A stretch of 64,000 bases of DNA from the NCBI RefSeq assembly GCF_014397025.1, contig NZ_JACJUO010000001.1, positions 792,501 to 856,500 of the forward strand. Reading direction: 5' to 3'. The stretch comes from Ochrobactrum sp. Marseille-Q0166 (GTDB lineage: Bacteria; Pseudomonadota; Alphaproteobacteria; Rhizobiales; Rhizobiaceae). Each line of letters begins with the position of its first letter. Within the stretch, counting starts at the first letter, position 1. The notes beneath the pieces are model-generated. The model saw only the letters and a program-made list of their open reading frames with translations. It did no database searches and had not been told where the DNA came from. This document shows, piece after piece, positions 37,836-46,906 of the stretch. The position numbers and the translations under genes are program-made.

Positions 37836-39206
37836 ATGGCCAGTATTACAATCCGCAATCTTGATGACGCTGCAAAAGAGCGGCTTCGCGTGAGAGCCGC
37901 TCAAAACGGGCGCTCCATGGAAGAAGAAGCAAGGCTTCTGCTTGGCGGTCTTGAAGAGACAAAGCCGGTAGCCGCTGCTTTGTCGCCGATTGCCGGTTCA
38001 TTGCGCGATAAGCGTATTCTTCTCATCATCAGCGGCGGGATTGCAGCTTACAAAACACCAGACCTCATTCGGCGTTTGAAAGAACGTGGCGCGCGTGTTC
38101 GCACGGTCCTGACTGCTGGAGCGCAGCAATTTGTGACGCCGCTGACCATCGGCACTGTGTCCGCCGATCATGTGTTTACGGATCTTTTTTCCCGCGAGGA
38201 CGAACAGGATGTCGGCCATATCCGCCTTGCGCGTGACGCCGATCTGATTGTTGTGGCACCTGCAACGGCCGGGCTTATGGCCAAGATGGCCAATGGTATT
38301 ACCGATGATCTGGCCAGTGCCTTGCTTCTCGCCCGCAAGGTCCCGTTGCTGATTGCACCTGCCATGAACCCTGCGATGTGGGACAACGCCGCAACGCGGC
38401 GCAATCGCCTGACACTGGAAAAAGATGGCGTGCATTTCATTGGCCCTGAAAAGGGCGAGATGGCGGAAAGGGGAGAGGCAGGCACAGGTCGCATGAGCGA
38501 ACCGCTCACAATTGTCGCGGCAATTGAAAATCTGCTTGCACCACAGGCAAAGCCGCTTGCAGGCAAAGGGATCGTCATGACATCCGGCCCGACCCACGAG
38601 CCGATTGATCCGGTGCGCTATATTGCGAACCGTTCCTCGGGTAAGCAGGGCCATGCCATTGCAGCGGCCCTGGCACGCCTGGGCGCCACTGTACATCTGA
38701 TATCCGGCCCGGTCACGATCGCCGATCCTGAGGGCGTCAACGTCACCCATGTTGAAACCGCGCGGGAAATGCAGGCGGCGGTCGAAAGCCATCTTCCGGC
38801 TGATGCGGCTGTGATGGTTGCAGCCGTTGCCGACTGGCGGACAGCCAATGCAGCGGACCAGAAGATCAAGAAAAAGCCGGGCGAGGGCGCACCAACGCTC
38901 AGCATGGTGGAGAACCCGGATATTCTGGCCGGTATTGGGCATAGCGAGAAGCGTCCCGGCCTCGTGGTCGGCTTTGCTGCGGAAACACAGGATGTTCTCG
39001 CCAATGCTACTCGCAAGCTCGACAAGAAAGGTGCCGACTGGATCGTTGCCAATGATGTGTCTGGAGATGTGATGGGCGGCGATCGCAACCGTGTGCGCAT
39101 CTTAAGCCACGCGGGCATTGAAGAATGGCCGGAAATGAGCAAGGAGCAAGTTGCTGAAAAGCTGGCAGAAAAAATAGCGGACGCACTTATCGAAAGAAAA
39201 AACTGA
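37836..39206 (+). CDS. coaBC: Bifunctional CoaBC with N-terminal ribbon-helix-helix segment
   Basis: 456 aa from ATG 37836. Residues 1-38 (MASITIRNLDDAAKERLRVR...SMEEEARLLL) match FitA/Arc-type ribbon-helix-helix antitoxins. CoaC follows from about 58 (ILLIISGGIAAYKTPDLIRRL; VAPATAGLMAKMANGITDDLA; APAMNPAMWDN). CoaB begins near 245 (MTSGPTHEPIDPVRYIANRSSGKQG). CoaB joins cysteine to phosphopantothenate using CTP, and CoaC decarboxylates the product with FMN, steps of CoA synthesis. Standard CoaBC is about 400 residues, so the extra segment is an addition. The ribosome site before 37836 is weak; a start just before CoaC would drop the RHH, but no ATG is well placed there. Confidence 0.92.
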   Translation: MASITIRNLDDAAKERLRVRAAQNGRSMEEEARLLLGGLEETKPVAAALSPIAGSLRDKRILLIISGGIAAYKTPDLIRRLKERGARVRTVLTAGAQQFVTPLTIGTVSADHVFTDLFSREDEQDVGHIRLARDADLIVVAPATAGLMAKMANGITDDLASALLLARKVPLLIAPAMNPAMWDNAATRRNRLTLEKDGVHFIGPEKGEMAERGEAGTGRMSEPLTIVAAIENLLAPQAKPLAGKGIVMTSGPTHEPIDPVRYIANRSSGKQGHAIAAALARLGATVHLISGPVTIADPEGVNVTHVETAREMQAAVESHLPADAAVMVAAVADWRTANAADQKIKKKPGEGAPTLSMVENPDILAGIGHSEKRPGLVVGFAAETQDVLANATRKLDKKGADWIVANDVSGDVMGGDRNRVRILSHAGIEEWPEMSKEQVAEKLAEKIADALIERKN

Positions 39207-39296
39207 TTTTTTCTGCGAGGCATGTCACATTCCCATGCAGCTATCTCGTCCTGATGATGAGCGACCAAGACGGGTCAACATCAAGGAGAAGAGATC

Positions 39297-39758
39297 ATGG
39301 AACAAAGACTTGCCCCTTACACTTTGGCACCGCAGATCATGCAGGCAATGGTGGAGCTGGAAAAGCGCGTCGCCGCATCCGGACTTGAATATAGCCTTTA
39401 TGAGCTGGTGAAAATCCGCGCTTCGCAAATCAATGGCTGCGCCTATTGCATCTATATGCATACGGCTGATGCGCGGAAGGCTGGCGAAACCGAAGAGCGC
39501 CTCTATCTGATTGCTGCATGGCGTGAATCACCACTTTATAATGCGCGGGAACGGGCGGCACTTGGATGGACCGAGGCACTGACCCTGCTGGCGCAGACTG
39601 GCGCACCGGATAAGGATTTTGATGCTTTGAAAGCGCATTTCTCAGACGAAGAGATCGTCAATCTGACTATGCTGATTACCACCATCAATGCATGGAACCG
39701 CATTGCAGTGGGCCTGCGCCTTATTCATCCGGTTAAAACCGATGCAACTGCCACTTGA
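39297..39758 (+). CDS. Carboxymuconolactone decarboxylase/AhpD-like protein
   Basis: 153 aa with the alkylhydroperoxidase-like core: ELVKIRASQINGCAYCIYMHTADARKAGE, where CxxC and the following His form the redox site, then LTMLITTINAWNRIAVGLR. AAGGAGAAGAG precedes ATG. It overlaps the start of an ECF sigma factor. This pairing is the known hallmark of ECF41 loci, whose partner proteins are carboxymuconolactone decarboxylases, oxidoreductases or epimerases. Its physiological substrate is unknown. Confidence 0.9.
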   Translation: MEQRLAPYTLAPQIMQAMVELEKRVAASGLEYSLYELVKIRASQINGCAYCIYMHTADARKAGETEERLYLIAAWRESPLYNARERAALGWTEALTLLAQTGAPDKDFDALKAHFSDEEIVNLTMLITTINAWNRIAVGLRLIHPVKTDATAT

Positions 39759-40626
39759 GCCAAATGTCAATGATGCGGATGTGTTCGAGACCTTGCGGCC
39801 TCGACTCATCCGCATTGCCTATCGAATGGTCGGCAGCCATGCCGAAGCCGAAGACATTGTGCAGGATGCATGGCTGCGATGGAGTGCTGCGGATCGGGAG
39901 ACCATCCGCGAACCGAAGGCATGGCTTACGCGCGTGGTCGGCCGTCTTGCGCTCGACCATCTGAAATCTGCCCGTGTGCGGCGCGAGACCTATCCCGGGA
40001 CATGGTTGCCTGAACCGCTCGTTGAGGTTGATGAAGATCGCAGCGATGACATCACGCTGACGCTGATGCTGGCACTCGATCGCCTGTCGCCGCTCGAGCG
40101 GGCGGCATTTCTTTTGCATGACGTGTTCGATATGGGCTTTGACGAGGTTGGGCGTGTGCTTGATCGCGATGCTGTAGCCTGTCGTCAACTGGCCAGCCGC
40201 GCGCGCAGCCATGTTCGACAGGAGAAGACGCGCTTCAACATGCCAGAGGATCGCGGACGCACGATTGCGGAAGCTTTCTTTCAGGCATCACGCAGCGGAG
40301 ATATGACCGCCCTGAAAGGTCTGCTGGCTGAAGATGTTGTGATGTATTCCGACGGTGGTGGTATCCGCAATGCAGCGCTCAACCCGATATATGGCCGCGA
40401 AAAGATTATGAGGCTTTATGAAGGGATCGCTCGAAAAGCTTTTGGGAAGGTGCCTGCCGTCAATCATTTTGCGCTGTTTGATGGCTTGCCCGGCCATATG
40501 AGCCTTGAGGCGGATGGCCTGCCGCAAGTGGCTGCGATAGAGATCGAAGACGGATTGATCCGCACGGTCTATCTGATCCGAAATCCGCAGAAGCTGACGC
40601 ATCTGCGGATGGATGAATTGATTTGA
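39742..40626 (+). CDS. ECF41-type (SigJ-like) RNA polymerase sigma factor
   Basis: 294 aa from ATG 39742, inside the end of the upstream gene. Region 2 (RLIRIAYRMVGSHAEAEDIVQDAWLRW), region 4 (LDRLSPLERAAFLLHDVFDMGFDEVGRVL) and a C-terminal SnoaL/NTF2-like domain (TIAEAFFQASRSGDMTALKGLL, MYSDGGGIRN) are all present. ECF41 factors have no classical anti-sigma factor; the fused SnoaL domain, including the DGGG motif, modulates activity. They normally drive their own operon with the partner enzyme. Confidence 0.92.
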   Translation: MQLPLEPNVNDADVFETLRPRLIRIAYRMVGSHAEAEDIVQDAWLRWSAADRETIREPKAWLTRVVGRLALDHLKSARVRRETYPGTWLPEPLVEVDEDRSDDITLTLMLALDRLSPLERAAFLLHDVFDMGFDEVGRVLDRDAVACRQLASRARSHVRQEKTRFNMPEDRGRTIAEAFFQASRSGDMTALKGLLAEDVVMYSDGGGIRNAALNPIYGREKIMRLYEGIARKAFGKVPAVNHFALFDGLPGHMSLEADGLPQVAAIEIEDGLIRTVYLIRNPQKLTHLRMDELI

Positions 40627-42204
40627 TCAGGCTTTGTCGCGGACCTGATAGTCCTTGATCGTAGCAAAGCGGATCGCCTTCCAACGCTCGGCTTCGTAGT
40701 TGAGCGAGAAGCCGTTCTGCGCGAGAAATACCGGATCATTGTCAAGATCGTGCGCTATATCTGCGCGATGCGAGGCAATGAAGCGGTCCAGTTCTGCCGG
40801 ATCATCTGCCGAAATCCAGCGGCAAATCGAAAAGCGCGACATTTCAAAGCCAACAGGCAGCGAATATTCGATCTTGAGACGTTCAGTCAGAACGTCGATT
40901 TGCAGTGCACCGACCACGCCGACAATTGCCGGTGAACCATCATCCGGCACGAAGAGCTGCACAACGCCTTCTTCTGCCATCTGCTGAAGGGCTTCACGCA
41001 GCTTCTTCGCCTTCATCGCATCATCAAGACGGACGCGGCGCAGAATTTCCGGTGCGAAGTTCGGCACGCCACGGAACAGGATGTCTTCACCCTCGGTGAG
41101 CGTGTCACCGATGCGCAATGTGCCATGGTTCGGGATGCCGACGACATCGCCCGCGAAGGCCTCGTCTGCAATCTGGCGGGAGCGTGCGAAGAAGAACTGT
41201 GGCGCAGACAGGCTCATCGGCTTGCCGGTACGTACCAGCTTGGCCTTCATGCCGCGTGAAAGTTTGCCAGAACAGACGCGCAGGAAGGCAATACGGTCGC
41301 GGTGGTTCGGGTCCATATTGGCCTGAATCTTGAACACGAAGCCGGTCATCTTGTCTTCGGTGGCACCCACCATGCGGCTATCCGCCTGCTGGTCGCGTGG
41401 GGAAGGGCCGAAGTCGCAGAAGGCTTCGATCAGATCGCGTACGCCGTAGTTTTTCAGAGCTGAACCGAAATAGACCGGCGTCATATGGCCTTCACGGAAA
41501 GATGCGAGGTCAAACGGGCGGCAGACGCCGCGCGCAAGTTCGACACTTTCAACCCATGCTGCGCGTTCGTTTTCAGGCAGAAGCTTCGCTGCTTCCTCCG
41601 GTCCGCTGACCTTGGTAGGCTGCTCTTCGGCATCCTTCTGACGCACGGTGTTGTTGTGCAGGTCATAGGTGCCGGCAAAGCTTTTGCCCGAACCGATAGG
41701 CCAGGTAATCGGAGCCGTATCAAGCGCCAGCTTTTCCTCAATCTCGTCAAGAATTTCGAGTGGATCGCGCGCTTCGCGGTCCATCTTGTTGACAAAGGTC
41801 ACGATTGGAATATCGCGCATACGGCACACTTCAAACAGCTTCAGCGTGCGTGGTTCGATACCTTTTGCGGCGTCGATGACCATGACGGCAGAATCCACAG
41901 CGGTCAGCGTGCGATATGTGTCGTCGGCAAAATCTTCGTGGCCCGGCGTATCGAGCAGGTTGAAGATGCAGTCCTTGTACTCAAAAGTCATCACCGAGGT
42001 GACGACCGAGATACCGCGGTCGCGTTCAATGTTCATCCAGTCGGAACGGGTCTGAATGCGATCCTTCTTGGCTTTCACTTCACCGGCAAGCTGGATGGCG
42101 CCGCCGAACAGCAGCAGCTTTTCGGTCAGTGTGGTTTTACCAGCATCCGGGTGCGCGATGATCGCGAAGGTACGGCGCTTTGAAACAGGATGATCAGCGG
42201 GCAT
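40627..42204 (-). CDS. prfC: Peptide chain release factor 3
   Basis: 525 aa from ATG 42204 (MPADHPVSKRRTFAIIAHPD). GTPase motifs are intact: AHPDAGKTT (G1, about residues 17-25), DTPGHEDF (G3), NKMD (G4). The EF-G-like domain II and the RF3 C-terminal domain (VVGALQIDVLTERLKIEYSLPVGFE, FSICRWISADDPAELDRF) follow. RF3 recycles RF1/RF2 after peptide release. It converges with the sigma factor gene with no gap. Confidence 0.96.
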   Translation of the reverse strand: MPADHPVSKRRTFAIIAHPDAGKTTLTEKLLLFGGAIQLAGEVKAKKDRIQTRSDWMNIERDRGISVVTSVMTFEYKDCIFNLLDTPGHEDFADDTYRTLTAVDSAVMVIDAAKGIEPRTLKLFEVCRMRDIPIVTFVNKMDREARDPLEILDEIEEKLALDTAPITWPIGSGKSFAGTYDLHNNTVRQKDAEEQPTKVSGPEEAAKLLPENERAAWVESVELARGVCRPFDLASFREGHMTPVYFGSALKNYGVRDLIEAFCDFGPSPRDQQADSRMVGATEDKMTGFVFKIQANMDPNHRDRIAFLRVCSGKLSRGMKAKLVRTGKPMSLSAPQFFFARSRQIADEAFAGDVVGIPNHGTLRIGDTLTEGEDILFRGVPNFAPEILRRVRLDDAMKAKKLREALQQMAEEGVVQLFVPDDGSPAIVGVVGALQIDVLTERLKIEYSLPVGFEMSRFSICRWISADDPAELDRFIASHRADIAHDLDNDPVFLAQNGFSLNYEAERWKAIRFATIKDYQVRDKA

Positions 42205-42316
42205 GAAGAAACTCGTAATGGCGAAGTGATGGCTGCGCAGAACACGCGCGGCGAAGATGTTGCGCTGCATCTAGCAGTCATTGGCCAAAATCTCAACAAG
42301 CCCGGTGTTTGAAATG

Positions 42317-42343
42317 AAAAAGCGGCGTGAGTCACGCCGCTTC
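42317..42343 (-). terminator. Terminator after the HdeD-like gene
   Basis: On the minus strand GAAGCGGCGTGA pairs with TCACGCCGCTTTTTC: a compact GC stem followed by T residues, about 20 bases past the HdeD-like stop. Confidence 0.8.
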
Positions 42344-42364
42344 GCAGATTGACTGTTGCGGATT

Positions 42365-42925
42365 TCAGCGCTTGATGCCGAGGCCGAATGCAATGAACGA
42401 CCATCCCTGGAAGATCAGGTCGATTGCCAGAAACAGGCCCAGAATGAACAGGCTGTTGACCGGCCACTGAATGGCAATAACGAGACCGGCGAGGGCGGTA
42501 ATAACACCTGCTGCAACAATCCAGCCCCAGCCTGCCGCTGGTTTTGACTTGAAGCCCATCCAGATACGAAAGAGGCCGGCCCCGATAAGGGCTGCCGCAA
42601 GCAGGAATGTCAGAACGCCGGCTGCCAGAATTGGATTGGTAAAAGCAACGATACCAGCTGCTGCATAAAGCAGACCACTCAGCAGCCAGAAGAAAAAGCT
42701 GCCCCAGGTCTTCACGCCAAAGGCATGGATGATTTCGATAATGCCTGCCACCAGCATCATGATGCCGACATAGTAAACCGAAACGACCGTTGCCAGAACC
42801 AGATTACCAAAGGCGATACCGCCGAGAATAATCAGTGCCACGCCAAGAGCGACAAACCAGCCCCATTTGCCCGTAAGCTCCGCAGGAAGTTTGGCCGGAT
42901 TAAAATTACTTTGCGTTGTTGCCAT
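42365..42925 (-). CDS. HdeD-family membrane protein
   Basis: 186 aa from ATG 42925. Six membrane helices in three pairs, with repeated patterns such as WFVALGVALIILGGIAFGN, SVYYVGIMMLVAGIIEIIHAFG and IFLGLFLAIDLIFQGWSFIAFG-like end. HdeD proteins are linked to acid resistance in enteric bacteria; the biochemical role is not known. Monocistronic with its own terminator. GAGGGACA lies before the start. Confidence 0.88.
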   Translation of the reverse strand: MATTQSNFNPAKLPAELTGKWGWFVALGVALIILGGIAFGNLVLATVVSVYYVGIMMLVAGIIEIIHAFGVKTWGSFFFWLLSGLLYAAAGIVAFTNPILAAGVLTFLLAAALIGAGLFRIWMGFKSKPAAGWGWIVAAGVITALAGLVIAIQWPVNSLFILGLFLAIDLIFQGWSFIAFGLGIKR

Positions 42926-43090
42926 GAGTTGTCCCTCTGATTGCAAGTCCCGCAGCCAATATAAAGTAGATCGCGGATTTGACCAGTGAGTTCCGATGAT
43001 ATTGGTTTATTTGGTAAATCAGTGTTGGCGTATCAGCCGTTCCATTATATCTGTTGGCTGACGCATTGGTTTAGAGGGTAGGGCTGGCTC

Positions 43091-44548
43091 ATGTTTGATA
43101 TTCTTGCACATTATTGGCCGCATATCCTTGCAGTATTGTCCCTTATTCTGGGTGCGATTGCCGCCATTCATGCCACCATGACCAAGGACGAAGTTCGCAC
43201 TGCACTGGGCTGGGTCGGTGTCATCGTGCTTTCGCCAATCGTTGGAGCTGTGGTTTATGCTTTGGCAGGCGTCAACCGCATGCGCCGCAACACGCTTGAG
43301 CATCAGCGCGATATGGGAAATATCGCGCTTTACCATTTGTCCCATTTTGACACGACGAATGATCGGGTTCGCGCAGCTTATGGCCGGCAGTTCGGCGCCA
43401 TGAAAATTCTTGGCGACACGGTCAGCCTTTATGATTTCACCAGCGGCAACAATATTGAAATGCTGGAAACCGGCGATGAAGCCTATGCGGCAATGCTGGC
43501 GGCGATTAACGGTGCCGAGCGCAGCATTTTGCTTGAAACCTATATTTTCGATCGCGATGCTATCGGTCTTAAATTTGCCGATGCGCTGGGTGAAGCGGTT
43601 AAGCGCGGCATTGAAGTGCGGGTATTGGTCGACGCGGTGGGCGCGCGATATTCTATTCCAAGCATTGTCAGTCTGCTCAAAGAAAAAGGCATTTCCGTCG
43701 ATGTCTTTAATGGCAATATCATTATGGGCCTTCGCCTGCCTTATGCCAATCTGCGCACGCACCGTAAAATCCTCATTGTTGACGGCAAAATGGCATTTAC
43801 GGGTGGTATGAATATTCGCGGCGCTTTTGTGAAAGCAATTGCGGGTGATGCTGTTGCGTTTGATACACATTTTCATGTGGAGGGCCCGGCGATTGCGGAC
43901 CTTTTTCATGTGGCTTCCGAGGATTGGCGCTTTGCAACTGGTGAGATTCTTACCGGAGAAGCCTGGAGCATTGCTGCACCCAAAGATCCGCCAGGGACCG
44001 GAAAACTGATCCGCATTGTCGGCTCGGGACCAGACAAGAACATTGAAACCAACCATCGCATGATGATGGGCGCATTCTCGATTGCTCAGGAACATATTCT
44101 GATTATGTCGCCTTATCTGCTACCGGATCGAGAATTTATCAGCGCGCTGGTCACAGCAGCGCGGCGCGGTGTTGCGGTTGATGTTGTGGTGCCGGGTGTC
44201 AACAATCTCAAACTGGTGGATCGCGCCATGCGGGCACAGTTTGACCAGTTGCTTAAAGGCGGTTGCCGCATTTGGCGGGCTGGTGGCGCTTTCAATCACT
44301 CCAAGCTGATGACCATCGATGGAGCTTGGTCCTATGTCGGCTCATCCAATCTTGATGCGCGTTCGCTGCGGTTGAATTTTGAAGTGGATATGGAAATTCT
44401 TGATCGCGATATCGCGTTGCAGGTGGAAGAGCGCATTGGCAAAGCGATTGAGACCAGCCGCGAAGTGAACCTGACACGACTGAAAAATCGCCCGTTCCAT
44501 GAACGTCTGATTGACCGTATTATCTGGCTTGGGTCGCCGTATCTTTAA
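43091..44548 (+). CDS. cls: Cardiolipin synthase (PLD superfamily)
   Basis: 485 aa. Two N-terminal membrane helices (about residues 8-27 and 39-61) precede two HKD motifs: THRKILIVDGKMAFTGGMN (about 220-238) and NHSKLMTIDGAWSYVGSSNLD (about 399-419). It condenses phosphatidylglycerol molecules, or related donors, to cardiolipin in the inner membrane. Overall arrangement matches bacterial Cls. Transcribed alone. Confidence 0.92.
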   Translation: MFDILAHYWPHILAVLSLILGAIAAIHATMTKDEVRTALGWVGVIVLSPIVGAVVYALAGVNRMRRNTLEHQRDMGNIALYHLSHFDTTNDRVRAAYGRQFGAMKILGDTVSLYDFTSGNNIEMLETGDEAYAAMLAAINGAERSILLETYIFDRDAIGLKFADALGEAVKRGIEVRVLVDAVGARYSIPSIVSLLKEKGISVDVFNGNIIMGLRLPYANLRTHRKILIVDGKMAFTGGMNIRGAFVKAIAGDAVAFDTHFHVEGPAIADLFHVASEDWRFATGEILTGEAWSIAAPKDPPGTGKLIRIVGSGPDKNIETNHRMMMGAFSIAQEHILIMSPYLLPDREFISALVTAARRGVAVDVVVPGVNNLKLVDRAMRAQFDQLLKGGCRIWRAGGAFNHSKLMTIDGAWSYVGSSNLDARSLRLNFEVDMEILDRDIALQVEERIGKAIETSREVNLTRLKNRPFHERLIDRIIWLGSPYL

Positions 44549-44551
44549 AGC

Positions 44552-45433
44552 CTAAGTGCCTGAACTGGAATTGCGGGTGAGCAGGGAAGGATCGAATTCT
44601 TCGAGGATCTGCGAGGCTGTCTTCAGGTCAAGATGCGCTTTGATGGGGAGATGGTCGGAAGCCATGCGTGCCAGCGGCGTGTTGTGAACCTCCACAGATG
44701 TCACCAGATTATGGGGTGTTCCGAGAACGCGATCGAGTGCAAAGACAGGAAAACGCGACGGGAAGCTTGGTACGGCAGTTGCCACATGGTTGAAGGTCGG
44801 CATCAGTGAAGCCAGTGAGGAGCGCTTGCCAATGCGCCATTCATTGAGGTCGCCGATCAAAAGAGTCGGTAATGTGTCTGCTTCCTGTAACGCGGACAGA
44901 ATAGTTTCAGCCTGCTGTTCGCGGGAGCGCTTGAGAAGCCCAAGATGTGCGGCAATCACACGTAAAGGTCCAGATGGGAACTGCAGGTCGGCCACCAAAG
45001 CGCCTCGTGGTTCTACGCCCGGCAGCGACAATTGCCGGACATTGCGAACCACGCCTTCGCGAAATAGCAGCACATTGCCATGCCAGCCATGGCCTTTTGG
45101 CATGGTTGCGGTGATGGGAACCGGCACGAGGCCGTGGCGTTTTTCAAGCAGGCCGAGATCAAGAAGGCCAGAACGCTCACCAAAGCGTTTGTCCGCCTCC
45201 TGTAAGGCAATCACATCGGCATCAATTTCGCTGATCACATCAGCGGTACGCTGCGGGTCGAAGACTTTATCTACACCAATGCATTTATGCACATTGTAGG
45301 ATGCAATGGTGATGTCGCCTTCAGGCGTATCGCCGTGAGGTGGCCGGAAGCCGGGGCGATTGCGGATGGCAGTCAGTATTTTCGTTGAAATCCGACCAGG
45401 ATTTTTCTTCTTTTGCACCCGTTGCCGCCTCAT
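44552..45433 (-). CDS. Endonuclease/exonuclease/phosphatase (EEP) family protein
   Basis: 293 aa. The EEP fold signatures are present: ITIASYNVHKCIGVD (about residues 41-55), DVIALQEAD (metal-binding Glu), LLIGDLNEW and the final SDHLPIKAHL. It is a metal-dependent phosphodiesterase; the target (nucleic acid or phospholipid) is not clear. No signal peptide. Its position end-to-end with cardiolipin synthase (convergent, three-base gap) recalls clusters where EEP proteins sit beside phospholipase-D genes, but this may be chance. Confidence 0.85.
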   Translation of the reverse strand: MRRQRVQKKKNPGRISTKILTAIRNRPGFRPPHGDTPEGDITIASYNVHKCIGVDKVFDPQRTADVISEIDADVIALQEADKRFGERSGLLDLGLLEKRHGLVPVPITATMPKGHGWHGNVLLFREGVVRNVRQLSLPGVEPRGALVADLQFPSGPLRVIAAHLGLLKRSREQQAETILSALQEADTLPTLLIGDLNEWRIGKRSSLASLMPTFNHVATAVPSFPSRFPVFALDRVLGTPHNLVTSVEVHNTPLARMASDHLPIKAHLDLKTASQILEEFDPSLLTRNSSSGT

Positions 45434-45502
45434 GTCGTTATCGGAGTTTGGATCACTAACCCTATAAATAGGGCATTTTGCTGTTTGGAAAATATCTCAT
45501 TT

Positions 45503-46906
45503 CTATCTTGTGATGAAGCGAATGATACGGTCCGTGAGGCCAGTATAGGGCGGTTTAATCAAGTCTGTTGACGCCGGTGAATACTTGGTCAGAACAGGCA
45601 TGGCTTTCGAGAAAGTCAAGAAACCTTCGCGCCCATGGTAATGTCCCATACCGCTGTGACCAACGCCGCCAAAAGGCAGATCACTGCAAGCAAAATGGTA
45701 GAGCGTGTCGTTGATGCAGACACCACCTGCAACCACATGCGACAGGACGGTTTCAATTTCCGCCGTATTGTCACTGAAACAATAGAGCGCCAAAGGTCTC
45801 TCGTTTTGCTGAATACGCGAGATCGCATCTTCGATTGTGCGATAGCTGATGATGGGAAGCAGGGGCCCGAAAATCTCTTCATTCATGATAACGCTTGTGG
45901 AAGCTGGTTCAAGAATGGCGACGGGTGTCATAACCCGTGCGTGATTTGCGGTCGTTGCTTCATCCAGCAGTGGGATAACACCTTCGCTTGCATTCTTTGC
46001 GTCATCCAGCAATGCCGAAAGACGCGCATATTGTGCGTCATTGATGATCGTTGTGCGATCATCGACGGCTGAACTGCCCGCGTAGCGTTTCTGTGTTTCA
46101 TCACGCAGCAGGGTCACAAACGCATCGCGTTTGCTTTGATGGATCAACACATAATCGGGTGCGATGCAGGTTTGGCCTGAATTGAAATATTTTCCAGTGG
46201 CAATGGATGCAGCGGCACGCTTTAGATTGGCGCTTTCTCCAATAACGGCAGGGGATTTGCCGCCAAGTTCCAACGTGACCGGTGTCAGATTGTCTGCGGC
46301 AGCTTTCATCACTTTGCGCCCAACTTCTGTCGATCCGGTGAAAAACAGGTGATCGAAGGGAAGTGCCGAAAACTCAGCCGAAAGGCTGGCATCACCGAGT
46401 GCAACAGCAACACGGTCTCGTGGAAACACATCTGAAAGGAGCTTTTGCAGAAATTCAGATGTGAGAGGTGTGTGCTCTGATGGCTTTAGAAAAACATGAT
46501 TACCAGCGGCGATGGCGGCTACCAGAGGCGCAAGTGCCAGATTGACCGGATAATTCCATGGCGAAATGATACCAACCACACCAAGCGGCACGAAACGCAG
46601 TTCTGCCTTTGCAGGCCAGAACTTCCAGCCTGCCTTGCGCCGCTGCGGCTTCATCCACCGTTTTAAATGATGGAGCGTTTCATCAATTTCACTAAAAACA
46701 ACACTTGCTTCACCCAACAGGGTTTCATGAACGGAGCGGTTGCCGAAATCGGCACTGATGGCCTTTGCCATCTCATCCAGACGTTCATGCAGAAGTTGAC
46801 GCAGCAGACGCAGATCATCGATCCGTTGCTCATAGGCGGGGCGATCGTCAAGCCAAGTCTGTCGTAGCCGATGGAAGGTCGTCCGCAGCTCATGTTCAGC
46901 GCTCAT
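45503..46906 (-). CDS. Aldehyde dehydrogenase (coniferyl-aldehyde type)
   Basis: 467 aa from ATG 46906 (MSAEHELRTTFHRLRQTWL); an earlier start would add 15 residues. Catalytic Glu lies in LELGGKSPAVIGE and nucleophile Cys in FNSGQTCIAPDYV (about residue 243). The NAD-binding FTGSTEVGRKVM is present. The shorter length and FGGVGHSGMGHYHGREGFLTFS end are those of the coniferyl-aldehyde/ALDH3-like group. It oxidises aromatic or aliphatic aldehydes to acids. It overlaps the upstream YhhN gene by 11 bases. Confidence 0.9.
   Translation of the reverse strand: MSAEHELRTTFHRLRQTWLDDRPAYEQRIDDLRLLRQLLHERLDEMAKAISADFGNRSVHETLLGEASVVFSEIDETLHHLKRWMKPQRRKAGWKFWPAKAELRFVPLGVVGIISPWNYPVNLALAPLVAAIAAGNHVFLKPSEHTPLTSEFLQKLLSDVFPRDRVAVALGDASLSAEFSALPFDHLFFTGSTEVGRKVMKAAADNLTPVTLELGGKSPAVIGESANLKRAAASIATGKYFNSGQTCIAPDYVLIHQSKRDAFVTLLRDETQKRYAGSSAVDDRTTIINDAQYARLSALLDDAKNASEGVIPLLDEATTANHARVMTPVAILEPASTSVIMNEEIFGPLLPIISYRTIEDAISRIQQNERPLALYCFSDNTAEIETVLSHVVAGGVCINDTLYHFACSDLPFGGVGHSGMGHYHGREGFLTFSKAMPVLTKYSPASTDLIKPPYTGLTDRIIRFITR

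Noticed and set aside
37998..38942. A 314-codon minus-strand frame opposite coaBC
   Set aside because: Antisense shadow; the sequence is Cys/His/Arg-rich without a domain.
41485..42183. A 232-codon plus-strand frame opposite prfC
   Set aside because: Antisense shadow of a clear GTPase gene.
43019..44095. A 358-codon minus-strand frame opposite cardiolipin synthase
   Set aside because: Antisense shadow of a gene with both HKD motifs.
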